Positions 25,619-36,990 of a DNA stretch of 64,000 nt are shown here, piece after piece. Location of the stretch: NCBI RefSeq assembly GCF_949987535.1, contig NC_080081.1, positions 35,566,428 to 35,630,427 on the forward strand, given 5' to 3'. The notes below the pieces were generated by a model. The model saw only the letters and a program-made list of their open reading frames with translations, made no database searches and was not told the DNA's origin. The stretch comes from Balaenoptera acutorostrata. Its lineage: Eukaryota > Chordata > Mammalia > Artiodactyla > Balaenopteridae. The translations under genes and the position numbers were made by a program. The stretch's first letter is position 1. Every line of letters begins with the position of its first letter.

Positions 25619-26058
25619 GGACTACTACTCAGCCATAAAAAAGAACAAAATGTTGCCATTTGCAACAACATAGATGGATTGGAGGACATTATGCTAAGTG
25701 AAATAAGTCAAACAGAGAAAGACAAATACTGTATGATATCACTTATATGTGGAATCTAAAGAATACAAAAAACTAGTGAATAAACAAAACAAAAAGCAGA
25801 CACCCAGATATAGAGAACAAACCATTGGTTACCAGTTGGGAGAGGGAAGGGAGGAGGGGCAATTTAGAGTAAGGGATTAAGTTGTATAAATTATTATTTA
25901 TAAAATAAACTGTAAAGATATATTGTACAGCACAGGGAATATAACAAATATTTTATAATAACTCTAAATGGAGTATAACCTTTGAAAATTGTGAAGCACT
26001 ATACTGTACACCTATAATTTATATAATATTATCAATCAACTATATTTCAATAAAAAAT

Positions 26059-27649
26059 TTATTTGTACTGGAATCATAATTATAATTTTGTATATGAAAA
26101 AATGCAGATCATTGTCAGTAATATATTACATAATCAAATGAATTTTGCTTTAAAAAAGAAACATAAATTATTCATCCTAATCAGAATAGTTGTAAATGTT
26201 CATTAATTATGAAGGTTTTTGTTGTTGTTTAATTTTTTTATAATATCATGTATCAGTGGAATATTGCATGGTTTCTTTCTTGAGTGGCTTTCCTAGAAAT
26301 AATTTTCCAGACTCTCACCTCATGAAGTAATACTTATTATCAATTATTTTCTTCAGTTTTCACTTTCTGTTCTAGGCCAACTTCTAGCAACACCAAAATC
26401 TAGCAGATAGTATCATAACAGTTGCTGGCTGCCATAGGCTGCTTTGACTTTTCTCACATTTTTTACATTGGTTTACTCAAATGTGGATAATAATTATATT
26501 ACTGTAAAAATAATTTTGCTGAATAAATAAGATGGTAATAATTAAATGATTAATAAAATGCTTAAATATGTTCCTTGAATATAATATGTGTTTGCTATTA
26601 TTATTTAAAAGTATATTTGTAATGGAGAATTTAAAAAGGAACTGAAAGAAGACATTTGAACAAAGAAAATGTAGATTGAAAAAGAATTGGAGGCCTGGCA
26701 AAACCTTTCCGTGGAACTCTGAACTTTCAGAAAATCTTTACCATCTAAGTCATCTAATCAGTCTAGACACATAGACTCAATATGTTCACAAATTTCTTTT
26801 ATGTTTTTCTAGTTACACTGTTTGAATTTTCATATAATTCACTCAGTAAAATTGGCAAAAAAAGTAGAAATAGCACAAGTCATCCTAAGTACTTTGAAGT
26901 AAAACCCATTAGGAGATCAATGCATCTACTTTAAATAACACAAGGTAGCTCAGCGAAATGGCTTGTGAATTTAGAGATTGAAATTCTAACTTTTGGGTTC
27001 ACTCAACAAGTTATACATTTTTTTCAATCTTTTTTCCAAAGTTAACTTTGGTAGAAAGTGCACATGTGATCATGTATTCAATAGTAAATACATGTTGTTT
27101 ATTAGTTTTGAGATATTTATTGAATGGACAAGAAGGGAAAAGATGAGCTATTCTCCAAAATTCTTAGCCTGATCTTAGTGAAAATACTGAAAAGTGATAT
27201 CAAGAATTCTACATTTTTTTCTGGTTTAATATTTCCTTCGGTACTTATGCTTCTTTGACTTCAGGTAGATTTCATTTTAAAGAAAAAGGTTCATAATTTT
27301 CAATTTCATCAGTGGCCTAATTTGAAGAGAGAAGATATACCAGTCTTCCATAGTATTTCAGAAAAATATCTTTGTTACCTGAGATTTTGCTGGCAAGTGA
27401 GAATAAGTGTGTATTATTCTATGAAGAACACTGATCATTAGCTAACTGTACTTAATAGTCACAATCAGATACAGCAAAGAGATATTGACTTTATGGACTA
27501 TTAAATCTGTTTCCCTTTGTTTTGAAGTGAGCACAATGTATCTAAGCTGTGTTATGAATGTTTTTTTTTGTGGTAATGGTATTTGTCCTATTCCATGTAA
27601 AGAGCTTCAATGCATTTATTTGAAAAGGGGGCAGGTAGGATAGCGTTTA
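26059..27649. other. unassigned AT-rich sequence
   Basis: No gene or named repeat recognised. Confidence 0.5.
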
Positions 27650-27830
27650 TGAGCTTAGATTCTACAAACTACGGCAAAGATATGACTAGAGTCTGGCTTC
27701 TAACAGATGTATGAACTTGAATACAATCATTTAACTTCCTTAAGCCTATTTCCACTTCTGTAAAATTAAAATAATATCTACTCCTCAGAGTTATTATAAG
27801 CATTGAATAATATGTTGTCTTGGCATAGAC
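27650..27830 (+). repeat. MIR SINE fragment
   Basis: 'gagcttagattctacaaact', 'gaacttgaatacaatcattt' and 'ctgtaaaattaaaataatat' followed by 'tcagagttattataagcatt' keep the MIR order. Confidence 0.65.
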
Positions 27831-29129
27831 TGTAGACTCTACCAGAAGAACAATCTGAAACAAGGGTTCTAACACAGTAAGTTTACTTGGGTATAATTGC
27901 AGGAAACTCTGGTACAAACAACAAGGGGATAAATGAAATGAGACAGAGAGGGAAAGGTAGCCAATTAAGTTTACATTATCTAGAAAATAATACTGAGGGT
28001 AGGTGGAGCTTAATACCGCTATCCCGAACAGGAATATTCTGAGTTATTCCATCTGAAGAGTGAGGGGCTGGGATGTTATTTGAAGCATGCTATAGTGTGT
28101 GGGTAGGTGTGTGGAGGAAGGACGGATGTTAATTCTCAGAAAATTTCTTTCCTAGTGGACTCTGGCCCCAGAAAAGTTTCAAGGCAAAGAGATGCAGATG
28201 AAGTCTGTCTGGCGTATCTCAGGCAGGGCAGGGTATCACTGAAATCACCTGCTTTTATTGTATTGTACAATGTTTCACAGGACATAGAGAAGTAACAAAT
28301 AAATAAATGGTAGCTTTTAGTATGGTTTCACAGATTCCTTGGTATCCTCTGGGAAATGGAGGTAACAATAGGATTTACCTCAAAGATCCTCTGTGAGATT
28401 TTAATGACAGAGTACAAGTAGTATCTGACACAGTCATAGGCTAGTAAAGTATGCTATTCATCTATTCATATGTTATCACTTTATCATTATCAAGCTATGA
28501 ATTTAAAACTTTAGTCCTACACATAGCATGCCTTAAACAATTTAACCTAATTAAGCAGAAAATAATCTAATGTATTAATATATTAACATGAATACCAGAA
28601 TTTTAAAGATTAAACGGCAGTGTTTTTTTCACTGTAACTCTTGAACAGTATTGTTATGTTAACCAGGACTTTTGGATTTGACACTAACATACAGCAAAGG
28701 AAAAAAAAAATCACAAAGCTTTTTCAGCAAGAATTATACTGCCTAAAATTCCCCTGTAGGTGCTACCATTTCCAATACTTTCCAACAACTTTCAACTGCA
28801 AAGTTATTGAAGAAAATTCCTGAATATATTGGTACACATTATTTATTTTAATTTAAAAATTCTAATTATCTTCCATACTATGTAATCTTTTATACTAATT
28901 TGAACTAAGTTTCTTTTAAACTCTTTGTGGTTTTTAGAAATATAATAATTGAATACATGGTTGGTAATTTTGATCTTTTGGTATTTTATATTAAATATTT
29001 TATAGATTTTTCCCCTGAAACAAAATCAAACTGAAATGTTTTTTCTGAGTTTAATGATATCAAATTAAATTCTTAATTTGATATCCATAAAACCATAGAC
29101 CTAGGAAGAACCTTGAAAACTGTCTAGTA
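27831..29129. other. mostly unassigned; possible decayed MIR tail near 28320-28450
   Basis: The 28320-28450 stretch has 'gggaaatggaggtaacaata' and 'ttttaatgacagagtac', vaguely MIR-like. The rest shows no recognisable family and no gene. Confidence 0.4.
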
Positions 29130-29240
29130 CAGACACACCATTGCACAGATGAGGAAATGAAGGTCCAGAGGGGGAGCATGCCTTAGCCAAGGTTGCATGG
29201 CTCATTGGCTTACTGTACCTCACTAAGTTGCATTTGCTGA
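29130..29240 (-). repeat. ancient SINE-like fragment (MIR-like, antisense)
   Basis: 'ttgcacagatgaggaaatga', 'aggtccagaggggg' and 'ccaaggttgcatggct' resemble an antisense MIR-type core. Family assignment is uncertain. Confidence 0.5.
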
Positions 29241-29351
29241 GCCTTTCTTTTTTAAAACCATAATTACATATTCATTTCCTTCACCTTGGAAGAATTACCT
29301 AATATTTCAAAACTTAGTTTTCTTACCTATTACGTGATAATAATCTCATTA

Positions 29352-29615
29352 ACATGTTTTGTTACATACACGTACAGTTACTATGTGCCAGGCATTCTTC
29401 AAAATGCTTTACATGGAAATGTATTTCAAGAGTAAGTGCTTTGCAAGTATTTACAAGTATTTGATGCTTGTGCCAACACGATGAAGTATTAATTATCATC
29501 ATCATCATGTAAAGGATGTGATGACAAGGCCCAGAGAGATTTTGTGACTTAGCCCAAAGTCACACAGTAGATCACAGAGCTAGGCTTGAAACCCAGGCAT
29601 AATGTATATAAAACC
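29352..29615 (-). repeat. MIR SINE, antisense, long
   Basis: In plus-strand order: 'actatgtgccaggcattctt', 'atgctttacatgg', an ATC-rich patch, 'ggcccagagagattttgtg', 'caaagtcacacagtagatca', 'gaaacccaggc'. This is the complement of MIR from tail to head. Confidence 0.8.
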
Positions 29616-29818
29616 AACAGAACCCAATGTGATCTTTAATATTAAAGCATGGGAAAAAAATCAAGATATCTAAGATACAACTTCCTATGCATGAATATTG
29701 GTTCCATTTTTATTAGCTGTGAGACCCTAGTAAAGTCACACATTTTTAGATTTTCAGATTTTTAATTTAAATATGGGGAGCAATAGTTATCCACTTAATA
29801 AAATTATTCAAGGAAATA

Positions 29819-29888
29819 TAAATACATTAATACACATTATATTGCTATATGTATTATAGCAATACATAATATAACATATTAATGTACC
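29819..29888. repeat. imperfect AT-rich palindrome
   Basis: The core arms TATTGCTAT and ATAGCAATA are exact complements around a 7-base centre. Outer words 'acattaata' and 'tattaatgt' also pair, giving a roughly 68-bp imperfect hairpin immediately before the mariner element. Confidence 0.8.
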
Positions 29889-29896
29889 ACATTATA

Positions 29897-29976
29897 TTAG
29901 GTTGGCCAAAAAGTTCATTTGGATTTTTCTGTAATATCTTACAGAAAAACCCAAACGAACTTTTTGGCCAGCCCAA
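29897..29976. mobile_element. 80-bp mariner-derived MITE (near-perfect hairpin)
   Basis: The two halves are inverted copies: the left begins TTAGGTTGGCC and the right, read in complement, TTGGGCTGGCC. Pairing continues through 'aaaaagttc' and 'tttttctgta' to the centre, with a few G/A or C/T differences that would still allow G-U pairing in RNA. TA dinucleotides flank both ends (29895-29896 and 29977-29978), the target-site duplication typical of Tc1/mariner. It has no coding capacity and was moved by a transposase encoded elsewhere. The word 'aaaagttcatttggatttt' resembles cetartiodactyl mariner repeats that have given rise to the mir-2284/2285 microRNA family. That link is from memory. Confidence 0.9.
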
Positions 29977-29978
29977 TA

Positions 29979-31334
29979 TTAATATATTACCTTATATTAA
30001 ATTAACATCTATGAAAGTTCTTTATAAACTCTGAAGACTCAGGTAATGGTTCACTGTGAGGAGAAATTGTACAGTGCATGATATCTGATCAGTACTAAAT
30101 GAATAGTAAATGAATGAATGGTGGAATACAAACACAACTTGAAGTTTTAACAATTAAAGAAATTTCCTTCATCATAAAATCAAGAGGCTATAGTAAAGGT
30201 GAACAAAAATAATGGATAGATAATAGGAAAAAAGTAGACATCTATTGTGGAGGCCATGGAAGTAAGCCTCTCAGATCACTTTCAAGAAAGAGAAATTGCT
30301 ATGGGAGTAAAGTTGACTGACAGCCCCACTTACAGATCCCTTTTGGATCTTCCACCACATTAATTCAAGTAGGGTCATTCTTCCCCTTGCTGCTCTCAGC
30401 CAAGGGCTGAACACAGCCAGAATACTACTACTGGCATTCATGCAGGACGGAGATCTCCTCTAAAGGACAACTTTTACTTGGGGGTTCCCCATCGTCCTAG
30501 AAGAGATTTTCCCAGACCTATGCTAAGGTCCGAGGTTTAAGCCTCTTCCTACCCAGTCCTTTCATCCCCCTTTCTCTTCACAGGCATGGTCCTACCACAT
30601 GGTCTGAGGACTCTCCCCTTACCTTCTCCAGTTCCCTTCCCTTTTTTCCTTCACAGACTTCCCGCTCACTGAGTCTCTTATATTTTAAACTTATCTTCAC
30701 AACTTCCTCTTAGAGGACCTGAACTCACACACCTATTTTCCCACCATCCAGAAATTATTACACTTACAATTAGTATGTGGTACTCTATAGCCAGCTCATA
30801 CTGGCTTGCAAAAGTTCAGTGTATGTTCTCTTCCCAGGTCTGGCAGCTTTACAGATTTTACATAGGCAGCTTGAAATCAGCCAAGGTGTAAGTATTTACG
30901 ATGTGGAAATCTTTTTCCTCCCAGTGAATCAATTGTGAACAACATACCAGCTCACAGCCAGTGTATATCTTTTATACATATGAAACAATATATTATTTGG
31001 TAAGCTATTTCTTCCACTTTTCAATAAATGGAAAATAGTTTTCCCAGATCCACATTCTTCTACTACAGCATTTTTAATGGTTTTATATTATTTCAGCTTA
31101 GAAGTAAAGCATGCTATATATAGCTAATCCTCTACTGCTGAACGTTTATTTCCAAAATTATTTTAATCAAAATATTACCAGCTTAAGCAATATTATACTT
31201 ATTTCAAGTTTTTGATTATCAATACAAGTTAATTTTTAACATTTTAATGTCAAATAATGACAAACACGATAAAGACTTTTGTTATAAATCCCCATGTGTA
31301 TGACAGAAAGTTTGTAACAACATAGTGAATATAT
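29979..31334. other. unassigned, locally GC-richer segment
   Basis: The stretch 30230-30740 is richer in C and G than its surroundings and contains a 'gcaggacggagatctcctct' block that looks repeat-derived, but I cannot name the family. No open frame of interest. Confidence 0.45.
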
Positions 31335-31535
31335 TTTAATAGTTCAAGTATGGGCTCTGCTATGAGTCTGCTCTGCTCAAACCTGATCTCACCACTTATC
31401 AATTATGTGACTTTGGGGAATTTGTGCTTTCACTATTTCTTCAGTAAAATTGATTTAATAGTAGTATTTAACTCATAAGCTATTTGTGAGTATATAATTA
31501 GTATATATAAAGGGTTCAGAAAAAAGCTAACACAA
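31335..31535 (+). repeat. MIR SINE fragment
   Basis: 'tagttcaagtatgggctctg', 'ctcaccacttatcaattatg', 'tgactttggggaattt', 'cttcagtaaaattgatttaa' and 'actcataagctatttgtgag' occur in MIR order. Confidence 0.75.
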
Positions 31536-32235
31536 ATTGTAAGCACCACAAATCTGTACACGATTCTCATTATCACAATTGTTATTGAAACCTAGCCCAA
31601 AGTAGTGATAAATGCAGTTTTCAGGTAATATGGTAGGCCTTACCCAGGAATTTCCTGTATGTTTCTTTTTGTGCTGAAATGAGTAAAGAGAGAATACTTG
31701 TAATTTGCTTACAAATGTTTGGCATTTACACTTACACTTACAAGTGTTTGGCATGTAATAGTACATATGCCAAGGATTATTATTATTCCCACTGACAGTA
31801 TATACATTTCAATGGCCAGAGCTTGGCATGTGGTTGTGCTTAACTTTAGATGGATGGGAAATTGTAAGCTCTCTGATACCCAGAAATGGAGAAGAACCAG
31901 ATATTCATGAATATTTGTCATGTATAACACACTCTCAAAGACCCAATTTTCTAAATAAAAGCATAATCAATTAAATTTGGAAAAACTTTATTGGAGTATA
32001 AAGTAGAATATTATTCTTATTTCATATTATATTAACAGCTAATTAAATATCAATAATAATACTTGGCATTAATTCAAGTTATTTTACATGGAACAAGATC
32101 ATTCATATAAATATCTATATCAATAATTATATTCTATCAATAAAATACAAGGTCCATGCACTGTGTAAGTGATAGTGTTTTTTAAAAGAGTTGTAAAAAT
32201 TCTTGTCTCTGCCCTGAAGCTCACAAAAGCTAAAG
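31536..32235. other. unassigned sequence
   Basis: No gene recognised. Overlapping short open frames on both strands at 31527-31930 are chance. A short 'aactttattggagtata' at about 31983 resembles an L1 3' end but is too brief to call. Confidence 0.5.
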
Positions 32236-32462
32236 CAGTTTTCAGCAAACTAAGACTTATAAGCCAAATCCAGTCTGCTGTCTGTTTTTGTAAATAAAGT
32301 TTTATTAGACTACATTTACACCATTCTTTTAAGGATCATCTGTGGCTGTTTTTGCCAGACAACAGAAGAGTTAAAAAGTCACATCAGAGACCCTATGGCC
32401 TGCAAAGCATGAAATATTTACTGTCAGGCCCCTTTACGTTAAAAGTTTACTGACTCCTCCTG
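32236..32462. mobile_element. hAT-type non-autonomous DNA transposon relic
   Basis: It begins 'cagttttcagcaaact' and ends 'agtttactgactcctcctg', imperfect terminal inverted repeats starting CAG and ending CTG as in Charlie-type hAT MITEs. Internal words such as 'gtaaataaagttttattaga' and 'aatccagtctgc' fit a common placental family whose exact name I do not recall reliably. The 8-bp target duplication is no longer clear. Confidence 0.8.
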
Positions 32463-35400
32463 TAAAGACACAGAGACTGAGGTTAAGAAAATTAGCAACT
32501 TAACAAACACACAACCAAACAGAACACAATGAAATCAGCTGAAATTTCTATGAACAAGAGTAAATTGTTAAAGTTAGCATATAAAAAGAGATGAACACTA
32601 GTTGAGTTTTGACAGGAAGAATTCAGATGGTTTACAACAGCAAACAATGTAACCTAATTACAATACTGCTTCTTTGGTAACTCTAATTCATAAGGACTTT
32701 GCATTTAAATCACTGGTAAACTGCACCAGTTTAACAAAACCTGAGATACTACTTAAGATCTAAAACTTCAAGGCCTTTTGTTTTCCCCCAAAGAAAGATG
32801 ACCTAAAATACTATTATGCTGGGATTTTAGAGAAAAGCCAAATGAAGAATTTGAGTAATTACGTTGAAAATTTGGGCAAAAGCCACACATTTGCCTCAAT
32901 TACAAGCAATTTTCAAAATCACTTTGCATGGTATAATTTGGTAATTTCTGAGATTAGAAGAGGAAAGGAAATTTCTGGAAACAATGCCATGCTTTAAACT
33001 TGAAGGGATCTGTGGCATAATTACTGAGGTAAATCTTGGTCTTTAATGAATATTAGTATTTTTAATGTGCCATAATTAGGGATAAGAAGCCATCAAGTAG
33101 TAATGGTATCAAAATTGTAAATTATTTTATCCCTTTTCAATTTTCTCTGTTTTATTTTTATTTGACCTCTGATTGTTAGTTAACTGGATCTTGTCTATCT
33201 CCAGCCAGAAACAAAGCAGCAAATGTGAGACAAGAACAAGGCCTCTTCTGCTTCTGTTTTTTACCTTTGCAGTACAGATACAGAAAAAAGAGCTTTGTCT
33301 TGAAAAACTCCCTGGAAGCAATCCTAGAAACCATATATCTCTATACAGTTTAGGTTTTCATCATAGTTTTAAGTTAATAAGTTAGATTAACTCAAATGCT
33401 TTAATCTAGACTGTAGCATTGAGGAATGCACATTAGACATTTCTGTTTTAATTTCTACAGAGCTTGATATAAAAAAAGGTTCTTTTTTTTTCTTTTACAT
33501 TTGTTGAAAAGTATTGAGGACCTTAATGCACCATATTGACAGAGTAATAAAAATAGCAAATTGCATTTCAGGCCTTGTGCCAACATCATTAAACTCGCAG
33601 TCATACCCAAAACAATAATGAGGGCAAAACAAAAACTGTAACTCTCCTCCAGCTCAACTAGGATCTCAGTTGAACTGTAGTCAGTAGCCCCTGACTTGGG
33701 TTCCTTTTACATTGAACCACTGAACAACAATTCTAGGATATTCTGACTTCAGTTTTACAAACAGTCTGCCCTTCTTTCTTCTCATGTTTTTTTTTTTAAA
33801 GAAAAATTTCATTGACACCTGTTCTGTGAGTTAGCCACTTAAACGCTTACTGTTACAAAATGATTGAGGGTACCTCTCCCCTACCCAGCTACCCTGCACT
33901 TCAGATTTACATGTGAAGAATTTAAATGTGCCAGAATTAATACCCCTTTGCGTTAAATCAGTGACCCCAAAATACCCATTCCACAATTTTAATACTGTAC
34001 TTGTCCACGGCAAATTGAGCAATAGAAAGGGCTGTTTGACCCACTCTACCAAAATACAACCCTGTAAGTTATCAGACTAAATTATAAAGGAACTCTAATT
34101 TAAGTGGTTCACTTCATTTGAAATCAATCAGAAAAGGATAAGATTTTATGCTTACATTTAGAGATTACTAAAACTGTTATTCCAGGTGGCACAAAATAAC
34201 ATTTAAAAGACAAAATTAAAATTTGAATTTTCAAGGAAGTAAGATGATTTAAAAACATTTTAGTATGTAAAAATATGTAGATATACATTACAGTGTTATA
34301 CCCCTTAATTGAAACCCATTATATATCATCTACTATGTCAGCATTCATTTACAAATAAGAAAAAAAATTAAATGTTTTCTTATTTCTCCTTTTATTTTCA
34401 TTCCTTTAGAAAGGAAACATTCTACTTCTTAACTCCAGAATCATTTTTTTTAAAACATAAGTACCACTGAAGAAATTGGTAGAAGAACAAACCAGGAGAA
34501 TCATGCCATATATACTCAGGACAAAATTTTTATCTGTTACTTTTCTGAAAATTCTTTGTAATAGAGAGTGCTTGAGTATAACTGTTCAACATTATACCAC
34601 ATCATCTTCAATTGCTTTATACAATATTTCAGGAAATGGTCCAGCAGGTTTGCAGTAGCTAAAATGAGATTCATCTCCAATATCGATTCACTTATCCCAT
34701 GATAGCCTTCGCATCTTGAAAGTCCTCAGATGCTTTGAAATCCTTATTTTTGTTCAGTTGACTGTGAACTTAGCTTCTTGATCTTTCAAAATTGCAATAT
34801 GTGAGCAAGCTTTCACTAAATTTCTTCATGAACCATTTAAACCAACCCACATTTAAGGACTTCTAGAACTACAAACTCAAAATTTTCAGGTATTTTCCCC
34901 CTCTTGATTAAATAAAACTAATTGTGAAATAGTTCAAACATAAAGAAAAGTACCCACAAAATGAGCAAATAGTCTTACATCTTAACCTCAGTACGGGCTG
35001 GTGTACCTAATACAAAACTAGATTTCTAGTTCAACATGACAGGACCATTGCATGCACCATGGTGTGTGATCAGTCTGGGATGATAAATCAATCTTTATGC
35101 ACTCTACAAAGAAAGACTGTTTCCATAGACTAGATTGTCCTAGCCTAAGCAATGAGTCAAAAATGGGCCCAAGTTATCTTACTAAAGGGAGAAGATAATT
35201 GCAAAAAAACAAAATATGAGTAAGAACAAAAGAAAACCTAGGTATAACTTTACCTAGCAATGGAAAAAAAAATAAAGAGTAACAAGAAAATCTGAAGATT
35301 GAGGATTAAATGATAACTTGAAGAATCAGATGAGGTTATCGTGGGTTTAGTTTGAGCAGAGAGTGGGAACTGGGGACTAAATAAGAACTTGGTCTTTCAT

Positions 35401-35907
35401 TGAACTAGAGTGGTTCATCTTGAACCATAGTTAAAGGCTTAGTGAACTTAAGGTTTGAGAATCACCTTTTCAGAAACCTCAGGAAAGGAGAATAAAATAA
35501 TCCAGAAGAAAGGGGTAGTAGATGAGACGGAAAGCATTGGTTAAGAAGTTTAATTGAATAGCTATAAGGAAACTTTCTTCTAAAAATTCTAGGAACCACC
35601 GTGAAAGTACTTTGCTAAACTTACATTTCTCTGAATGAGGTGGTTGGAAAAATCCATAGATGTTGCCTGTGTGGGATGATAGTTTTAAGATCCTGAATAA
35701 ACCTCCTCCCTCACAGGCAGGTCAAAGAAAAATAGCACAGAGGTAGATTGTATCTGACAGGAGTGTACAGGCCTTGTGTAGTGGACTTCTGTTGATTTTC
35801 CTGACATTTATTTCTCTTGTTCTAGTAATAATTCCACTATTTTTCCTGAGTCCAGGTCATGTTGCTTACAAGTATTGTATAGTAATAAAATATTATTGAT
35901 ACACAGT
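32463..35907. other. unassigned AT-rich sequence
   Basis: No gene or repeat recognised with confidence. A 70-codon frame at 33173-33385 and others of similar size have no family resemblance. Confidence 0.5.
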
Positions 35908-35942
35908 AATTATATAATATTATAAGAAAATATTATATAATT
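35908..35942. repeat. perfect 14-bp inverted repeat (AT-only hairpin)
   Basis: AATTATATAATATT (35908-35921) and its exact complement (35929-35942) surround a 7-base loop. Confidence 0.95.
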
Positions 35943-35964
35943 AGAAGAATTAATAATTATTATA

Positions 35965-36165
35965 GTAAGACTAACACTTATATAGCTCTTATTATATACC
36001 AAGAACTGTGTTAAGATTCTAATCCTCAGTATATTGGTGCTATTATTATCTGTTTTTTACTAATGAGACAACTAAGCCACAGAAAATTTTATTATCTTGC
36101 ACAAGGTCTCTCAGATAGTTAAGTGGTAGAACCAGGATAAATTCAGAAAGTTTAGCTTCAAATCA
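35965..36165 (-). repeat. MIR SINE, antisense
   Basis: 'attatataccaagaactgtg', 'gctattattatctgtttttt', 'gagacaactaagccacagaa' and 'agatagttaagtggtagaac' are in inverted MIR order. Confidence 0.8.
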
Positions 36166-36229
36166 ATATATAAATTCCTTCCATATTTCCTAGCTATCAT
36201 ATCACAATTTCTTTTGCTAACTGCCTGAC

Positions 36230-36990
36230 GATTTTCTGTTTTTAGAAAATTTTCCATAAGAATACATAAAGTTTCCTCACTGTGACAATTGCATAGTATT
36301 TGTGTGGATGTAGCATAATTCAATGAATTCATCTCTCACTGGTGATTTTCCAATCTTTTGCTGGTATGAACAATAATGTAATAAAAAATCGTTATTTATA
36401 ACATTTTACAATTTTAAGAGTGAATCTTTGGAATAAAATGATTATTGAATCAAAGAGAATATTTAAATGTAATCTTGACTGATACTATCAAATCACTTCC
36501 CCAAAACTATACATAGGGCTACTTTTTTCCCCACAGTTGGCCAGAAGAGTGTTTTATCAAATGTGGCTTTTAATTTTTCAGACTTACAGATGAAAAATGG
36601 AATCTCAGTATGGCTTTACTTATAAATTTTGTCATTATTGAGTAAGGTTGAGCAAGTTTTTATAACTTGAAGAGATTTTATTTCCCTTCCTTCTCATTGT
36701 CTCGATGTTAATTTTCCATTTTTCTATTCTGCTGGTCAGTTGTTATTATTGTTGTTTTTTCTAAGAACTATTTACACATAAAGAAAATTAGTCTTTGGTG
36801 ACACATTTGCCACCTTTTTCCCCTAGATTTGTAATCTGTTTTCATTTGTCTTTTGAGTTTTCTACCTTTTTCAATTTGAGTTTATAAAACAATTTCTCAG
36901 TGTTTCATCTAGTACTTTTATGATTTCATTTTACTTCAGAACATTTATTCAGTTTGGAATTTATCATTTAGTCTCTTTTGGAGTTATCAA
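36230..36990 (-). mobile_element. ancient L1M fragment, ORF2 C-terminal region, antisense
   Basis: Plus-strand text follows the complement of an old L1 3' region: 'ttttgctggtatgaacaata', 'acagatgaaaaatggaatct', 'agtaaggttgagcaagtttt', 'aatctgttttcatttgtctt', 'gtttggaatttatcatttag'. These correspond to the last third of ORF2. Frames are lost. Confidence 0.75.

Larger units (their letters stand above)
24092..26058 (+). mobile_element. L1, 5'-truncated, ORF2 C-terminal half plus 3' UTR
   Basis: A sense-strand L1 that begins after the RT catalytic core, carries the ORF2 C-terminal region (about 24103-25380) and a 3' UTR ending 'caactatatttcaataaaa'. The 3' terminus differs from the L1s at 19, 45 and 54 kb, which end 'gcaattatactccaataaag', so it is a different L1 lineage. 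The A-rich words near 24092 and 26050 could be target duplications but are too simple to be sure. Confidence 0.93.

Noticed and set aside
31980..32010. Possible L1 3' end ('aactttattggagtata')
   Set aside because: Only about 17 bp match, with no tail or target duplication; too short to distinguish from chance.
33173..33385. 70-codon open frame with a hydrophobic stretch
   Set aside because: No splice sites, start context or homology that I can support; an opposite-strand frame overlaps it.
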